The notes under the pieces: model-generated
Databases searched by the model: none
What the model saw: only the letters and a program-made list of their open reading frames with translations
What the model was told of the DNA's origin: nothing
Made by a program: the position numbers and the translations under genes
Source: Hericium rajendrae
Taxonomy: Eukaryota; Basidiomycota; Agaricomycetes; Russulales; Hericiaceae
Direction: 5' to 3'
Assembly: GCA_033439255.1 (NCBI GenBank)
Contig: CM065878.1
Coordinates: forward strand, 3,658,001-3,722,000
DNA length: 64,000 nucleotides
Shown here: one piece after another, positions 31,686 to 44,354 of the stretch
Numbering within the stretch: position 1 is the stretch's first letter
Layout of the letters: each line of letters opens with the position of its first letter

Positions 31686-33646
31686 ATGTTCAAAATGCGT
31701 GCACTCGCTGCGACGCTCACTCTCGCCGCCGCCCTCTCTTCCGGCGTGCACGCCATCAACAAGATCACAAGGGCCGGCAGATACCTCTACGATTCAGATG
31801 GCACTCGCTTCTATATGAAGGGTGTCGCTTATCAAGAGCAAGGTGCGTCGTCCTGACGGCGCTCTTCACCACGTTTTCTGACCTCGTGAATTCAGGCGCT
31901 GTTTTGGCCACCACCGGCCCATTCTCTGAGCCTTCAACATTCATCGATCCGCTGGCCAACGATACGGCTTGTGCTCGCGATGTTCCCGTCCTGCAGTCGC
32001 TCGGCGTCAACACCGTCCGCGTCTACAGTGTGAACAACACGTTGAATCATGACTCATGCATGCAGGCGCTCAGCAATGCAGGAATCTATACCATGTACGT
32101 GCTATTATTCCCTCACTGCTGCGCACTATTCCCACTGACTCACGTTTCATTAGCATTGACTTGACGCTTCCCGTGAACGGCTCCATCGACCGCGCGTCGC
32201 CTGAGTGGACAACGAACCTGTTGGACCTGTACATTGGCACCATCAATTCCTTCGCTAAATACGACAATGTATTGGCATATAATGTTGGAAACGAAGTTGT
32301 TACGGCTGCCAACGAAACCTCCGCGCTCGTTTTTGTGAAGGCTGCCGCCCGTGATGTCAAGGCCTACCTGTAAGTAACGCACGGAGCTGTCTCGCGTAGG
32401 CGCCAGCTGATTTTTCCTTCAGGAACTCCAAATCTTTGAATATTCTCGTTGGCTACGCTGCGATTGACATGGACTCGACCCTTCTCGGACCCCTTGCTAA
32501 TTATCTGTCATGCGATGCAAGCGGCCAGAGCTCAGGCAACAACGCCATCGACCTTTTTGGCCTTAATAACTAGTAAGCGCCTGTCATTCTATGAGCGCGT
32601 TTGATTCATTGACATACTGTGTGAATAGCGAATGGTGTGGTGATTCTACCTTCCAGCAGTCGTATGCGGCCAAGACACAGTTGTTCCAGAACTACAATGT
32701 TGTCGCCTACTTCAGCGAATACGGCTGCCCTACGCCTAGCCCCCGCGGCTGGACTGAAGTCGCCGCTCTATTCAGCACCGACATGTCGCCGGTTTGGTCT
32801 GGAGGCATGGCCTTCTCCTACTTCCCTGCTACGAGCGACCAGGGTTCGTTCGGAATGGTTACCATCAACGGCAACCAAGTTCAAACCAGCCAGGATTTCG
32901 ACAACCTCAAGGCACAGTATGGCCAGGCCTCTGGTCCCAACAGCCCTTCGCAGAGCAGCGCTGGTTCTTCCACGTACCCCGCCTGCCCTGCACAGAGCAC
33001 CAACCTGCTCGTCAGCAACACCCTGCCTCCGACACCTAACGACGCGGCCTGTGATTGCTTGCAGAACTCGCTGAGCTGCCAGTTCACCCCAACGACAAGC
33101 AACACGACTGGCATCCTCGGTCCTCTTCTCGATACGGCGTGCTCTCTTATTGGCACTGCCGGCGGAAACTGCAACGCGATCTCCGGCAGTGGTTCCTCGG
33201 GCCAATACGGTGCCGCGTCTGGCTGCGACCCATGTGCGTGTGAATCAGCTATCTTGAAGATACTGCGAAACTGACCTGGCGTTCTTTGTACAGCGGTCAA
33301 GCTGTCTTTCGTTATGAGCCAGTATTATGAGGCCAATAACCGTGACGCCCAAGCCTGCAGCTTCGGTGGCAATGGCACCGTCAACACCGCAGCGCCTTCG
33401 AGCGTCACGGCAGCTAATAATGTCGCATCTTCTTGCCTGGCCAGCGCGACTGGGACATCCGTTCCTACTGCACCTTCTTCCGCTGGTGGTTCTTCGAGCA
33501 CCACGGGCAGCGGTCAGAACAGCGGTTCGAATGGGGGCAACTCGAATAGCGCAATGTCGGCCATATTGGGGGAGACCCGCGGTCTGTACGGAGCGGCGGC
33601 CATGTTCGTCATTACTTTGGCCACCGGATGCTACGTTCTGGCCTAG
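31686..33646 (+). CDS. GH72 1,3-beta-glucanosyltransferase with CBM43, GPI-anchored (Gas/Gel)
   Basis: Six exons (introns 31843-31895, 32095-32153, 32370-32422, 32573-32628 and 33234-33293) give 559 aa with an unbroken frame. A signal peptide (RALAATLTLAAALSSGVHA) is followed by the GH72 domain: GVNTVRVYSVNNTLNHD, then AYNVGNEVV with the acid/base Glu and AYFSEYGCPTPSPRGW with the nucleophile Glu. A Cys-rich CBM43 (X8) module follows, from CDCLQNSLSCQF to QYYEANNRDAQACSFGGNG. A Ser/Gly-rich stretch and hydrophobic tail (LYGAAAMFVITLATGCYVLA) give the GPI signal. The enzyme cuts and relinks beta-1,3-glucan chains at the cell surface. It is a standard wall-building gene with no oddities. Confidence 0.97.
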
Positions 33647-33978
33647 GCTACTTCACATCTCTATCCTATGTTTTTTTGGCTTGACGATGGACTAATGTCT
33701 CGTGAACTGTGGTACGCGACCATTCGTACGCGTTTTGTGACGGACTCTCGATACTGTAATACCAACTATACCAGCCACGACGTGTCGTCTTATACCACAA
33801 TCTATTTGATGCCTAGTTGTCGGTCAGTGATATAAATTGAAGTTGGTTTTCGATGGAATTTGTGGCAACACGAGAGATTGTGGCGCACAGGCCATCGGAC
33901 TTTGAAAAGAAATTTTCATTTTGGGAGCCGCGTAGATGGAGGTGCATGGCTTATTCCCGAACCATTACGACCTCGCCT
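33647..33978. other. Intergenic
   Basis: 3' end of the GH72 gene and promoter of the next gene. Nothing else is seen. Confidence 0.4.
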
Positions 33979-35921
33979 ATGGCTGCTTCCCCTCAACGCG
34001 CTGAACGTGGCGATCCCCAAGCCCGCGACAAGTGGGCGAATCTTGACGAACAAGGCGGCGAAGTCATGGGTCCTCCAGGCGACACAGCTCCCTCAAACGG
34101 CGGGCCAGTCTCTGAGGATCGCGAGCGCCCAGGGAATGATTCTGGCAACGCAGAGTATGCTCGCAGCTCAGGCGACGGTGTCTCCGGCAAATCTGGTCCT
34201 CCTTCGTATCGGGAGAAGCAAGTCAAGGTGCTTAGGTCTTTCCTCGTCTCTTGTGTCTCGCTTTGGTTTCCTTCCATCGCACATGTCGTCTGGATGTTGT
34301 CACAACAGGCCAGACGTACCAGTATCACCCTGAATTCGATGGGTTGGGCTGACTTTCCTTGTTCGCCTGTTGCTGACACTGACGGCTGCTATCTCGTCTG
34401 TGGCTATTGGCTGTGCTCATGACCATCTTCTCATTATCAATGTTCTGGACTGGGTGTTTACTTTGTGCTCTGCAGCCAAACAAAGTTTACATCGGTGGAC
34501 TACCTGAGACCACTCGTCAAGAAGATCTGCAAAGTTGCTTTGGCAAAATTGGAACCATCACAAACATCGAGCTGAAGTGCGTTGTGTACTTCAATAATCC
34601 ACTCTGGCTTGGCTGACGGGCGTTATATCTTGTTTCTAGAGTCGGATATGGCTTCGTCGTACGTGCGATAGCATTGCTTACCATTTTGTCTTCTGACAGC
34701 AGTGCAGGAATTCGAGAGTCGGGAGGCTGCAGAAGAAAGTGTGGCAAAGTACAATGAAGGCTGGTTTATGGGAAACAAGATTCGTGTGGAACTTTCTCGT
34801 GGCGGAGGTCGATACGCGAAGTTTTCTGGCGATCCAGGGGCTTGTTTCAAGTGTGGACAATTGGGTCACTGGGCCAGGTGAGTGCTTCGCCACACGATGG
34901 ACTTCACAATATCTAACTGTACCTATCCAGGGAGTGTACCAATCACAGTATTCAAAAGTTCGTGTCCTCGACTTGTTTCGCATGAGCTGTATTAATGTTC
35001 CTTAGCAGTGACCGACGGTCCGCGCATGGAGGTGATCCTCCTCTCATAGATCGCATCCAACCATCAAGAGACTATCCGCCTGCGCCACCGCCGCCTCGGG
35101 ATTATCCTCCTTATCGTGATGACTATCCTGCCGGTCGCTATCCTCCGTCTAGAGACTCACGGTACTCGTATGATTATCCCCCACCTCGGAGGCCTGTGTC
35201 GCCGCCTCGGGACTATCGGACTACCCTCCGCCTCCCCCTCGTCGTGGTGAGCCGGACGATTACAGGATGCGCGGAGCCCCTCCGCCGCCTCCTCCCCCTC
35301 GTTTCGATGGACACTCACGGCCAGGCTATTATCCTCCTGAAGATCCGCATTATTCTCGAGGCTATCCCGCTCCTCCCCCTCCTCGTGACTATGATCGCTA
35401 TGAAAGGCGTGCTCCTGCTGGGGATAGGTATGGGTCATATCATCCTCCTCCTCCTCCAAGGGCAAGGACTCCTCCGCCAGCTGCACCTCCTCCCGGGGCC
35501 GTGATGATTACGATCGTCCTCCGGCTAGGTGCGCACATTTTTTATACATTTAGCTGATGTCGGGCTGAATGTTTGTTAGGGATTATGTTGCTCCTGCTCC
35601 TCCCCCTGTGGCTGAGTACCGTGGCCGACCTGTGACGCCGCCTCCGCCTGCTCGCTACTCTGATTATCCTCCTCGCAGCAGTGGAAACGAGGGTCGTTAT
35701 CGGTATGGCATATTCTTTCGTTTTCAACGCCCTCTGCTAAATTCGCTCTCCATAGACGTCGGTCGCAGAGCCCACCACCTCCCAGAGCATCTGGCGCTGC
35801 CTATGATTCCTATGCTTCTGGCTCAGGCTATGTCCCTCCTGCAAAGAGCTCATCTCGTGACTATCCTCCTCGGAGCAGTGGACGTGATGCGGAGGTGCCT
35901 GGGGGCTACAGGCGCTCTTGA
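33979..35921 (+). CDS. SR-like RNA-binding protein: RRM, zinc knuckle, Tyr/Pro/Arg-rich tail
   Basis: The N-terminus MAASPQRAERGDPQARDKWA is polar. After a long intron (34228-34475) comes an RRM: NKVYIGGLPETTRQEDLQ (RNP2), KVGYGFVEFESREAAEESVA (RNP1 region, split by introns 34577-34639 and 34659-34707) and MGNKIRVELSRGGG. A CCHC zinc knuckle, CFKCGQLGHWAREC, is split by the next intron. The tail repeats RDYPP and PPPPRDY units and ends GGYRRS. RRM plus one CCHC resembles SRSF7/9G8 and plant RSZ splicing factors, so a nuclear pre-mRNA role is inferred. Two one-base deletions (near 35219 and 35494) must be assumed to keep the RDYPPPPP and GRDDYDRPP frame. Confidence 0.82.
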
Positions 35922-36558
35922 TTCACTGGCTATAATGGGATGCTGCTTGCTCTTGTCTAAGATCTTATAGGTCGGACTTGTCTTATGCGTCTACTATGAG
36001 ATATCTCGTTTGTACATAAATAATTTTCTCGAAAATGTTTGGTTTATGAATGCTCTTATTTATTTATGATTTTGACCCTGATCCATTGGACTTGCTGAAG
36101 TTGTGAACAAATTGTGAGCTGTAGTGCTGGGTAAGTTCACTTCAGATGCTGCATAGCTTTCTTGAGTTGTTAGCATGAACTACTGACGACGGAGAAGATA
36201 TTATAAGCGAACAGTCAGCTCATGCCAACGCACCGGGATAAAATGTTGGATGGCGGGAATCGACACCTGCCACGCATCTATCCTGGACCAGAAGGGCCTG
36301 AAGCATAGTCGAATCTATCATCTAACGTGCAGCACCAGCTAAGGTCCACAACGCGATATCAGAGCAAAACAGAGGTTCTGGTATAGATATTCGATACAAA
36401 CCACTCATGTATGGAGTCTTGGTATGAGACTAAATTCCGGTATATGTATGCGATATAGAGGTAGAGACTGCCGAAACGGGGCGTATATACTTATAATTCG
36501 GTAGTCCGACACCCACAAGAAGAGGGATAAATCTCCGCGAGAGCCACAGAGGCTCCTT
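35922..36558. other. Intergenic, converging genes
   Basis: About 0.64 kb, AT-rich, without coding signal. A tRNA-like B-box lies near 36255 but no cloverleaf could be built. Confidence 0.4.
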
Positions 36559-39500
36559 TTAGATCGATTGAGCTTCCCCCGCAGCCATCGCGTACAGATG
36601 CTCCTTGTCGCCGCTTTCTTCGACCAAAGACCGCAGGTATCCGTCTTGCTTCTTCAAGAGTTCGCTTGGCTTGCCAAACTCGACCTAGTGGAGAGGAACG
36701 TGAGCAGTGCGGCACATTACGGCTAGGCAGTGGCTACTTACAATCCGTCCAGCGTCAAGGACCATCTGCAAAGCGTGCGTAAGGATCGATGATCGGGAAC
36801 GAGTACGAATGGCTTACGATCTTGTCCGCGTCCATGATGGTTTGCAGACGGTGCGCCACGGTGATCAAAGTCACATCACCGCCCAACTCTCGGCGAAGAG
36901 AGGTCTGAATGATAGTGTCCGTCTCATGATCTAAGAAACGAAAAAATGTGAGCGATATACTGGCATTTGGGTAAATAATTATTGCTCACCTATGGCTGAT
37001 GTGGCTAAGAACAAAGATTGGTGTGAATACGTGTATGGGCAGAAAGGGAAGCTCGACGTACCCTCGTCTAGGATAAGCAGCTTGCTACCACGGACAAGAG
37101 CTCGCGCAAGGGCAAGGATTGTCGTTGACCCACGCTAAGATTTCCTCCTCCACTCGAAACCTTGCTGTCGAGGGTGATGCGTGCTTCATCAGTCTCGCTT
37201 TGCAGGGAGAACAGGCCAGCAGCGCGAAGAGCTGCATTCAGGACTGCGTCATCGTGCTGGCCGAATGGATCCAGGTTGTCGCAGCGTTCCGCTGAGCAAC
37301 TCAGGCTATGACGAAAATGAGGAAGAAACAAAACAAGTAAATGTCTTCGAACTTACGACTTGTGGAATGATCGTAATGCTTGTGCGGAGGGCATCTAAGT
37401 TGATAGAGCTAGTGGGAATGCCATTGAGGTAAACCTCTCCTTCGGTCGGAATGCACCGCAGAAGTGACAAGGTCAAGGAGCTCTGGAGGTTGGTGAATAA
37501 GGCGTTACCAACATGAAGTAAATGAGTGCTACCTTTCCACTACCGGTGCGACCGACTGTAATTGTTTATTAGTGCGCGGGACTATCGTCAGCAAGCCGAG
37601 TCTTACCTATGCCTACACGCTCTCCAGAGTTGATTTGGAACGAGATGTCATGGAGGACTTTCGGACCGGTCTAGACAGGACAGTCGGCATGAAGAAGATC
37701 ATATCAAACGAAGCCACGTACGGCTGAGTAACGGGCAGAAAGATTTTCCACTTTGAGATCACCAGAAGCAGGCCAGTACGCCGGCGGCACTCCTTCCTTG
37801 GTGGGCTTGGCCTCTTGCTCGATGGTGACGTAGGCTTGAATACGTTCCAGGCTTTAAAGTTCGATCGAGCTCAGCGCTCTAGTCGCTGAGCCATAATGAA
37901 TGTACTGTACCTATTGCCTGTTGATATAAAGATTAATCAGTTATGAAACAGGACGCGCGAATCGTTAGCCGTCACTTACCGCTAACTTCAAACTCGTTAA
38001 GAATTCTGACCCAGTACAAAATCAGGCCGCTGAAGCCAACTGGAGGATACGACATGAGGCCAGTTGGATAGATAAAAAATCGCGTTGCGCACCAGCCATG
38101 GTGATGGAGAATCCAGTGTCGGAGGGAAGCGCGGTAGCGCGTCCTGGTCCATAGATCAGATAGGCCGCCAATGCCGCAGCGAACATTCCACCAAGAGCAT
38201 CGATGCGTATGCAAATCCATCTGAAAAGTAATGAAGAGAGACATAGACGTTCATAGCGATAGAATTACCTGTTCAGATTGTAAAAGGTCCTTGCAGCTCG
38301 GGTATAACGGTCAATTCGGTTGTAGGCCTCTTGCTGGAAAGCCTTCTGTGCTCCATAGGCACGGATAGATGCTGTGAAAATCATAAGTAAAACATTATTA
38401 TCAAAACTGAACACGTACTGAGACCATTGATAGCGGCTCCAAAGTGACCGAGGACTGGAGCCTTGGCATTGCTCATCTCTCGCTTTACTGACAATTGCGC
38501 TTTGATGTAGATCTGGCCAAACCAGCCGCCGAGCAGCAGGATGAGAATACCTGGAAGCACGAAGATGGGGGTGAAGACTAAGACTGCAAAGAATTTCATC
38601 ATCATGGTTGCCGACAACTCTACCAACCACCGGAACCACTGAGGTATAGTTCCATCGACTGATGACAAAATAAAATCAATAGGACTGATGGGTTTTGAAA
38701 CACGTGACAGAGAGCGTACCGGCGCGGACATCTTGAGTGCAACGAGTGATGACTCGCGAGGTTGGCGTGGTATCCAGCCACCTATTTGACAATAAGAAAT
38801 CTCCTGCTTCGCTGAAATCCCAGACTCACCGAAGAGTGGTACCCAGTATCGACTCGATAAGCTTGCGGTGAACGCTTTTCGATGCCCGTAGTTGACCAAA
38901 GAGATAGTTTACGAAGGCTCCGAAATATAGAACGGTACTGGCTAGGACCAGGAGACAGTACACAGTCAGGTAGCTACAACGATAGTCAGTGGAGGAATTT
39001 CTCATTTTTATTTTTTATTTGAGCAAAGAATACTCACAAGGAGATACGGACATCCGACGCAGGTCGCAAGTCATACTGTTCAGCCCAATAACCGAGGAAC
39101 CATATCTGAAGGACGTTCAAAATATCGACGAGGGCGACACCGCCAAGGAAGACTATCCAGAAAAGAGTGACGTGGGAGCCGCCCATACTGGTGAAGTACA
39201 TTTTCACTGTACGGAAGTTAGCCTAGCCTCGACACGCAAATCGGTAAGCGCCTTACTTGCTGGCCAACTAACATGGCCCACGGCAATTTCCTCTGCGACA
39301 GTGAGTTTGCCATCGGCTTTCTTCCCTTCAGTTGGTTGCTCTCCATCGACTTCTTCCTCGGCCTTGGCCTCCTCTTCTTTCTCTTCTGCAACCTCAGCCG
39401 ACAATTTTGTGTCGTGCGCAAGAGCGTCCGAGACGGACCCCCGGCAGGAGACCTTTCCGTCCAAACTGATGGACACGACATGGTCGGCAATAGGTGCAGC

Positions 39501-42500
39501 CATTGCTACGTTGTGGGTCTGGAAACTAAGTCAAGGGAAGTTCAGAAGATGGAGAACTACTGCATTACCACTAGCAGAAGAGTCCTTCCACGAACAATAC
39601 TGCCTTTGAAGCACTTTTCGACAATCCAACGAGCTGTGTGAACATCAAGCGCAGCCAAGACCTATCCGAAATGCATGTCATGAGGAACTCGTCAAAGAGA
39701 AGAGTAAAGTTACCCACATCATCCAACAGAATGATTTCCGCAGAGGAGTAGATTGCGCGAGCAAGAGTAACCCGGGTCTGAGCGACAATAAGTCATGCAT
39801 CTTATTGAACTGAGGTTATGCATACCTTCTGACCACCGCTGCAAATGACAGATACGTCAGATATATGGGCTTTCAGTATGCATGAGCGCCCGTACCTCAA
39901 TGTCAAGCCCTTTTCGCCAACTTCCGTTTGATCTCCAGCTTTGAACAGTGTGAGATCCCTCGCCAGACCACATTGGTATATTACTGTGACAGATATGTGT
40001 GAGAAGAAAGGATGGAAATTTGCGAAATATACCTTGATTGTACCGCGCTTCGTCATAAGGCGCGCCGAAAAGGATGTTATCCTAGGCAGTGTCAGGGCGC
40101 CCTAGGAAGGTGCGCAAGTATCACTCACTCTAATCGTCTCATTCTGCACCCACGACTCCTGTGCTGCGTATGCGATACCACCCTCACGAGGAAGGCTGAA
40201 CCATGAGCCGGGACCGGAGGGAACGAAATGCATCTCGCCTGAACGTCCATGAGTGGTCGGTTCGATGACAACAGAACCAACTCACCAAGTAAAGCCATGA
40301 GAAGAGACGTCTTCCCGGATCCAGTAGGTCCAACAATAAGGTTAACAGCGCCGCGCTTAAAGAGGACCTCCCCCTCAGCTTGAAGTCGGAAGAATCTTTT
40401 GGAAGGGGTGACACTACCGCTGGCCAGCTCTTGGTTTGACCAGGTGAATATAGCGTCGTTGAACCCAATTGCATTCGGCACCGATGGAGCGCCGAGGGAA
40501 ATTGCCGCAGATTCGCCTTTCTCCACTGCGGCCCAGGAGTCCAGGAGCTCCGTCTACGAAGATGTCAGAATCACGTATAAAGGCCCGTCCTGGTGAAATC
40601 CACATACGCTGCGAAGGAACTCATGAACACGATCCAATGAGACTTTGGCTGATAGCAGTCCACAGATGTCAGTACAAGGCATCGGCATCATGACTACAGC
40701 ACGAACCCTGTATCATGTTAGTAAGGCCGTAGAAGATACTGCCGAGTTGATCACGAAGGATATCGAAGACTACAAGAATGATATCAGTTTTGCCAGAGTA
40801 ACTGAGATGGCAGTCTCAATACGAACCAGCCATAGAGGAGAAAACAGCCGACGCTAAGTAAGAATTTGGTATCAACTACCGCAAGATTAAAATCGAGGTC
40901 AAAAATGCACGTTTGAGTTCCTTCTTCATGATGACGGTCTAATGGCACAGCTGAGTTGAAATATTGCTCGAGCACTAGATGTACTTACGTATGTTGCGAA
41001 GGTCACCACCATCGTAGCCACGGGTATGATGTAGCTGACGTGCTGGATGAGGTTGACAGTATCCAGATAGCACACAAATACTCACTTGATGGTATTGTTC
41101 AGCAGGTCGAGAATTTGACGCCGCCTGATCCACTTAAGTTCGTCTGCCCGTTTGTCCGCGATCCGATCGTTTGTCCTAGGCTCCCAGCCGAACAACTTAA
41201 TCATACGCAAGACGTTCATGGCTAAGGATGGGTTAGCAGTCAGCATGTTTTGCGATCGCAGATTACGGCCTTGCGTACTCTCTGTGACAGTCTGAACTCG
41301 AGAATCGGTCTATGAAAAGAGACTGGTGAACTGGATCGTAAAACATTTCTGGAAAGACTTACTTGTTTCATCGTTTCTACTTGAGCTGTTTGGATCAAGC
41401 GCGCAACGTAACCGGGCACAGGGAACAGCACGAGCATCATTGCCATTCCGACGAACGCACTGCCGACCACGATCAACATCCCTGCATTATTCAAATGCAA
41501 GCGAGACAGACCTCCAGCCCAGGATGCTGTTCAGGAACCAGATGCATATAGCGATCTGCAGAGGGATGTACAAAACTGAAGACACAATTCACTATCAGCG
41601 AAAAAGCACGACAAAACGTGAAAATCACGGACTGAGCAGCAAGAAGTCCCGTCCATCGGCGATGTTGGAGACATCGGTGGAAACCAGGTTGTTGATCTTC
41701 CCAACCAAGTTATCTGCCTTTTTAGACCCGTCTTTGTTGAACTTTCCGTCCTGAGCTGCATCCGCGGGGCTTTCTCCGGCCTTCGCCGGTTGCTTTCCCT
41801 TCGCAGAAGATGAAGCCTCCGTGCTGATGGTATCGGGGCGCAGGGTCCCCTCGCTTGACTCACTATCCTGGGGCGATTGACCCTCTTCAACTGAAGCCGT
41901 ATCGGGTGTCACGACCACGGTGGCGTTGCCGCTCTTGGAGCCAGAGTCATCGGCCTCGGCTTTCATGCGGACGCGTAGAGAGTGTTCGAATACGAGCTGC
42001 GTGATGATGCCTTCGAGGCGAACCATGGTGCCGGTCTGTGATATATGATGGGCACGACGTATGGCTTGAAGCTGGGAGCGACTTACCGCGACGAAGATGT
42101 ACCATTGCAAGGCAAAGGAGCCGAGCATCGGCGCCCAGAACAAAGCAGAAATCCACACCCATGGACGGATGGTGGCGTCTTTTCCACCCGACTCCAGATA
42201 TCTGACATGGCAGTGTCACTATAATTAGCTCCATTTACGAGAGAAGTACGCACTGAAGTAATCTATTGATCCCAAGCGGGCTGAGGAAGCCGGTGACGAC
42301 CTTCGAAAACCTGATAAGACGTGTCTAAGATGGGACAGCTCAACAACACATACCTTTACAACCAGCATAAGCGTCAACACAACGTATTCCCTCCCTGCAT
42401 GGATTTGACTAAATAGTACGTTCAGCATGTACGGATTATGGGGGCTTACGGAAGGTTTTGAGGAGACCCCAGAAGAGGTGACGCTTAGAGCCGCCGGAAA

Positions 42501-43564
42501 AGGTATCCAAATGCTGGACTTTGCCATCAGAACACTGTCCTCAAAATGATATGCATTAAATTACTCACAGGGAAGCTGCGTTTGACCAGGTTTTTGGCGT
42601 AGTCATAGTCAGCAAGCGGAGGTAGCTTCTCCTGAGGCAGATGGGGAAGCCGATTCGCCAGGAGGATGATGGGGTCTAGGAAACCATAGGTCACCATTGA
42701 GAGGATAGAAGCAGTTTGCTCAGGGTTAGGCTCCAGCTGCAGGCTCCTACATTGTCGACCCAGTTATGTACCAAAATATGCCAAACGAATGAGTGACGAA
42801 CCTTGGGATCAAGTGGTACATATTGCCGGGGATCGTGAGCGGTATGACGACAGATGCAACTCCGAGCACCGCAACCTTCGCCCACAACAAGGCATCATCA
42901 TCTTGATCTGCTGGAACTTTGGTGAACGTAAGCAATGGGAAGATGTCGCGATACACATAGACACTGAAGGTGACGAGTAATGTGGAAGTGAGATGTCTGG
43001 CAGCACGTCGACTGGCTGTCGAACGCAAGGTGATGGACAAAATGCCCAGTACTGACGCGTACGCCTATGATACGTCAGAAAACGACCTGAGAAGTCGTGC
43101 ACTTGGCTTACATATACTAGACACAGTGCCAACTCCAGCCACCTCGACCCAGAGATGGAGGCTCGTCCATCTTCGAGGAGAGTCGCCAGAGACAAACCAA
43201 ACAATGCGAATGCACAATTTGCTTGTAAAGCCCTGAAACCAAAAATTGCTCTGCCGCCAAGCCCCTTGACATGCGCCTTGAAACCAGATAGTGATACAGC
43301 TTGACCATCGCTCTGGTCACGTTCTCCATTCCATGCTCATCGCCAGAGAGTGCATCGCCACTTAGATATCACTGTTTGAAGTACTAGGGCGATGGCAGAT
43401 GCCTGCGGCGTATGCGGGGACCATCAATGAATGTGCCCAAATGCTTCTCGCCGCCGTCAACATATCAACGTACTTATCACAGAGAAGAGTGAAAGCCCGT
43501 ACCGCTCGCTGCCATTGCCAGTGCCCAACCGCTCATCGCTCAGAACAACCTGGAAGTCGGCCAT
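36559..43564 (-). CDS. ABCC-type multidrug ABC transporter, full length
   Basis: About 7 kb with many short introns. The protein starts MADFQVVLSD at 43564 and ends AMAAGEAQSI. Order from the N-terminus: a hydrophobic TMD0-like segment (about 43450-42750), TMD1 with an acidic insert (PSVEEGQSPQDSES region, about 41630-41950), NBD1 (Walker A LIVGPTGSGKTS near 40310-40335; signature SGGQK at 39826-39838; Walker B IILLDDV near 39730), an acidic linker (EKEEEAKAEEEVDG), TMD2 and NBD2 (Walker A VGRTGSGK near 37555; LSVGQRQ; LLILDEATSAID; switch VAHR). TMD0 and the acidic linker place it in the MRP/ABCC group, which exports conjugates and drugs at the plasma or vacuolar membrane; the substrate is unknown. 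Exons of 13, 15 and 24 nt are present. One base is missing near 37113, between LSVGQRQS and LALARAL. Confidence 0.88.
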
Positions 43565-44354
43565 GATACCACCAAAGCGTGGTGACACGTCGAGCAGCGT
43601 TGTGTCTGCAGATCGTACAGGTCAGTTATATCTGACGAGAGCGCTGACAAAATGTGAGATCGAAACCGAGGACAGGTTGGTACGATTACAGGACACCCTG
43701 AGAAGTTCAAACATATAAAGATGTCACGTACAGGCGCGCGGCTACTCCCTTGGCTGTGACTCGAAAGATGGGAGGTGGAAGTGGAAGTGGAATGGCGCAA
43801 AAGAGGATCGAGATTTGTACAGAGTACGCGTCGTGTCTACGCGTCGGGCGCTATGAAACGTTTCCCACATTGACTTCAATTTAGCCCATAAGCGGTGCGC
43901 CTACGACAGATAACAAGCAGATGATGCTCCTCACGGACCCGTCAGGAACATCTGAGCTTATCTGTTGACTCGATGTCTTCATTTTCTCAGCTTCCTGACA
44001 CGTAGCTATAAGTTGATGGCCGCACTGATATCAGCTCCTCAGCATGCTTCGTCAAGCAAAAGACCATGGTGATGCTGTATTCGGTCTGAAGCTTTGGGGA
44101 AGCCTGGAGCAAAAATGAAGAACATTTTCATCGAGGGCAAGGAAGTGCGATTCGAACGCGGAAGCTTTTCTTTCGCGCGCGGCGACAGATCGCCCGATTT
44201 GGGTTCAATTCACGTGGTAGTGCAGTTCCACAGTGGCAAGCGTAGGCACTGAGCGTCTGGCGTCACTTGCGTCCTCGCCGCTCCATACAATCCGCAGGTT
44301 TGTGTCCAAAACACCCCTTCGCCAGTTGAACAGTCCTGGATCTTAGCTTCCAGG
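43565..44354. promoter_or_regulatory. Divergent intergenic region, ABC transporter / RhoGAP
   Basis: 790 bp between divergent starts. It should contain both promoters. No clear binding-site array is seen. Confidence 0.4.

Noticed and set aside
36240-36320. tRNA-like B-box (ggtgtcgattcc on the minus strand)
   Set aside because: The T-loop has an extra base, and no acceptor stem or D-arm can be paired. At most a tRNA-derived relic.
44140-44230. T-arm-like gcgttcgaatcgc on the minus strand
   Set aside because: No matching D-arm, anticodon arm or acceptor stem within 75-90 nt.
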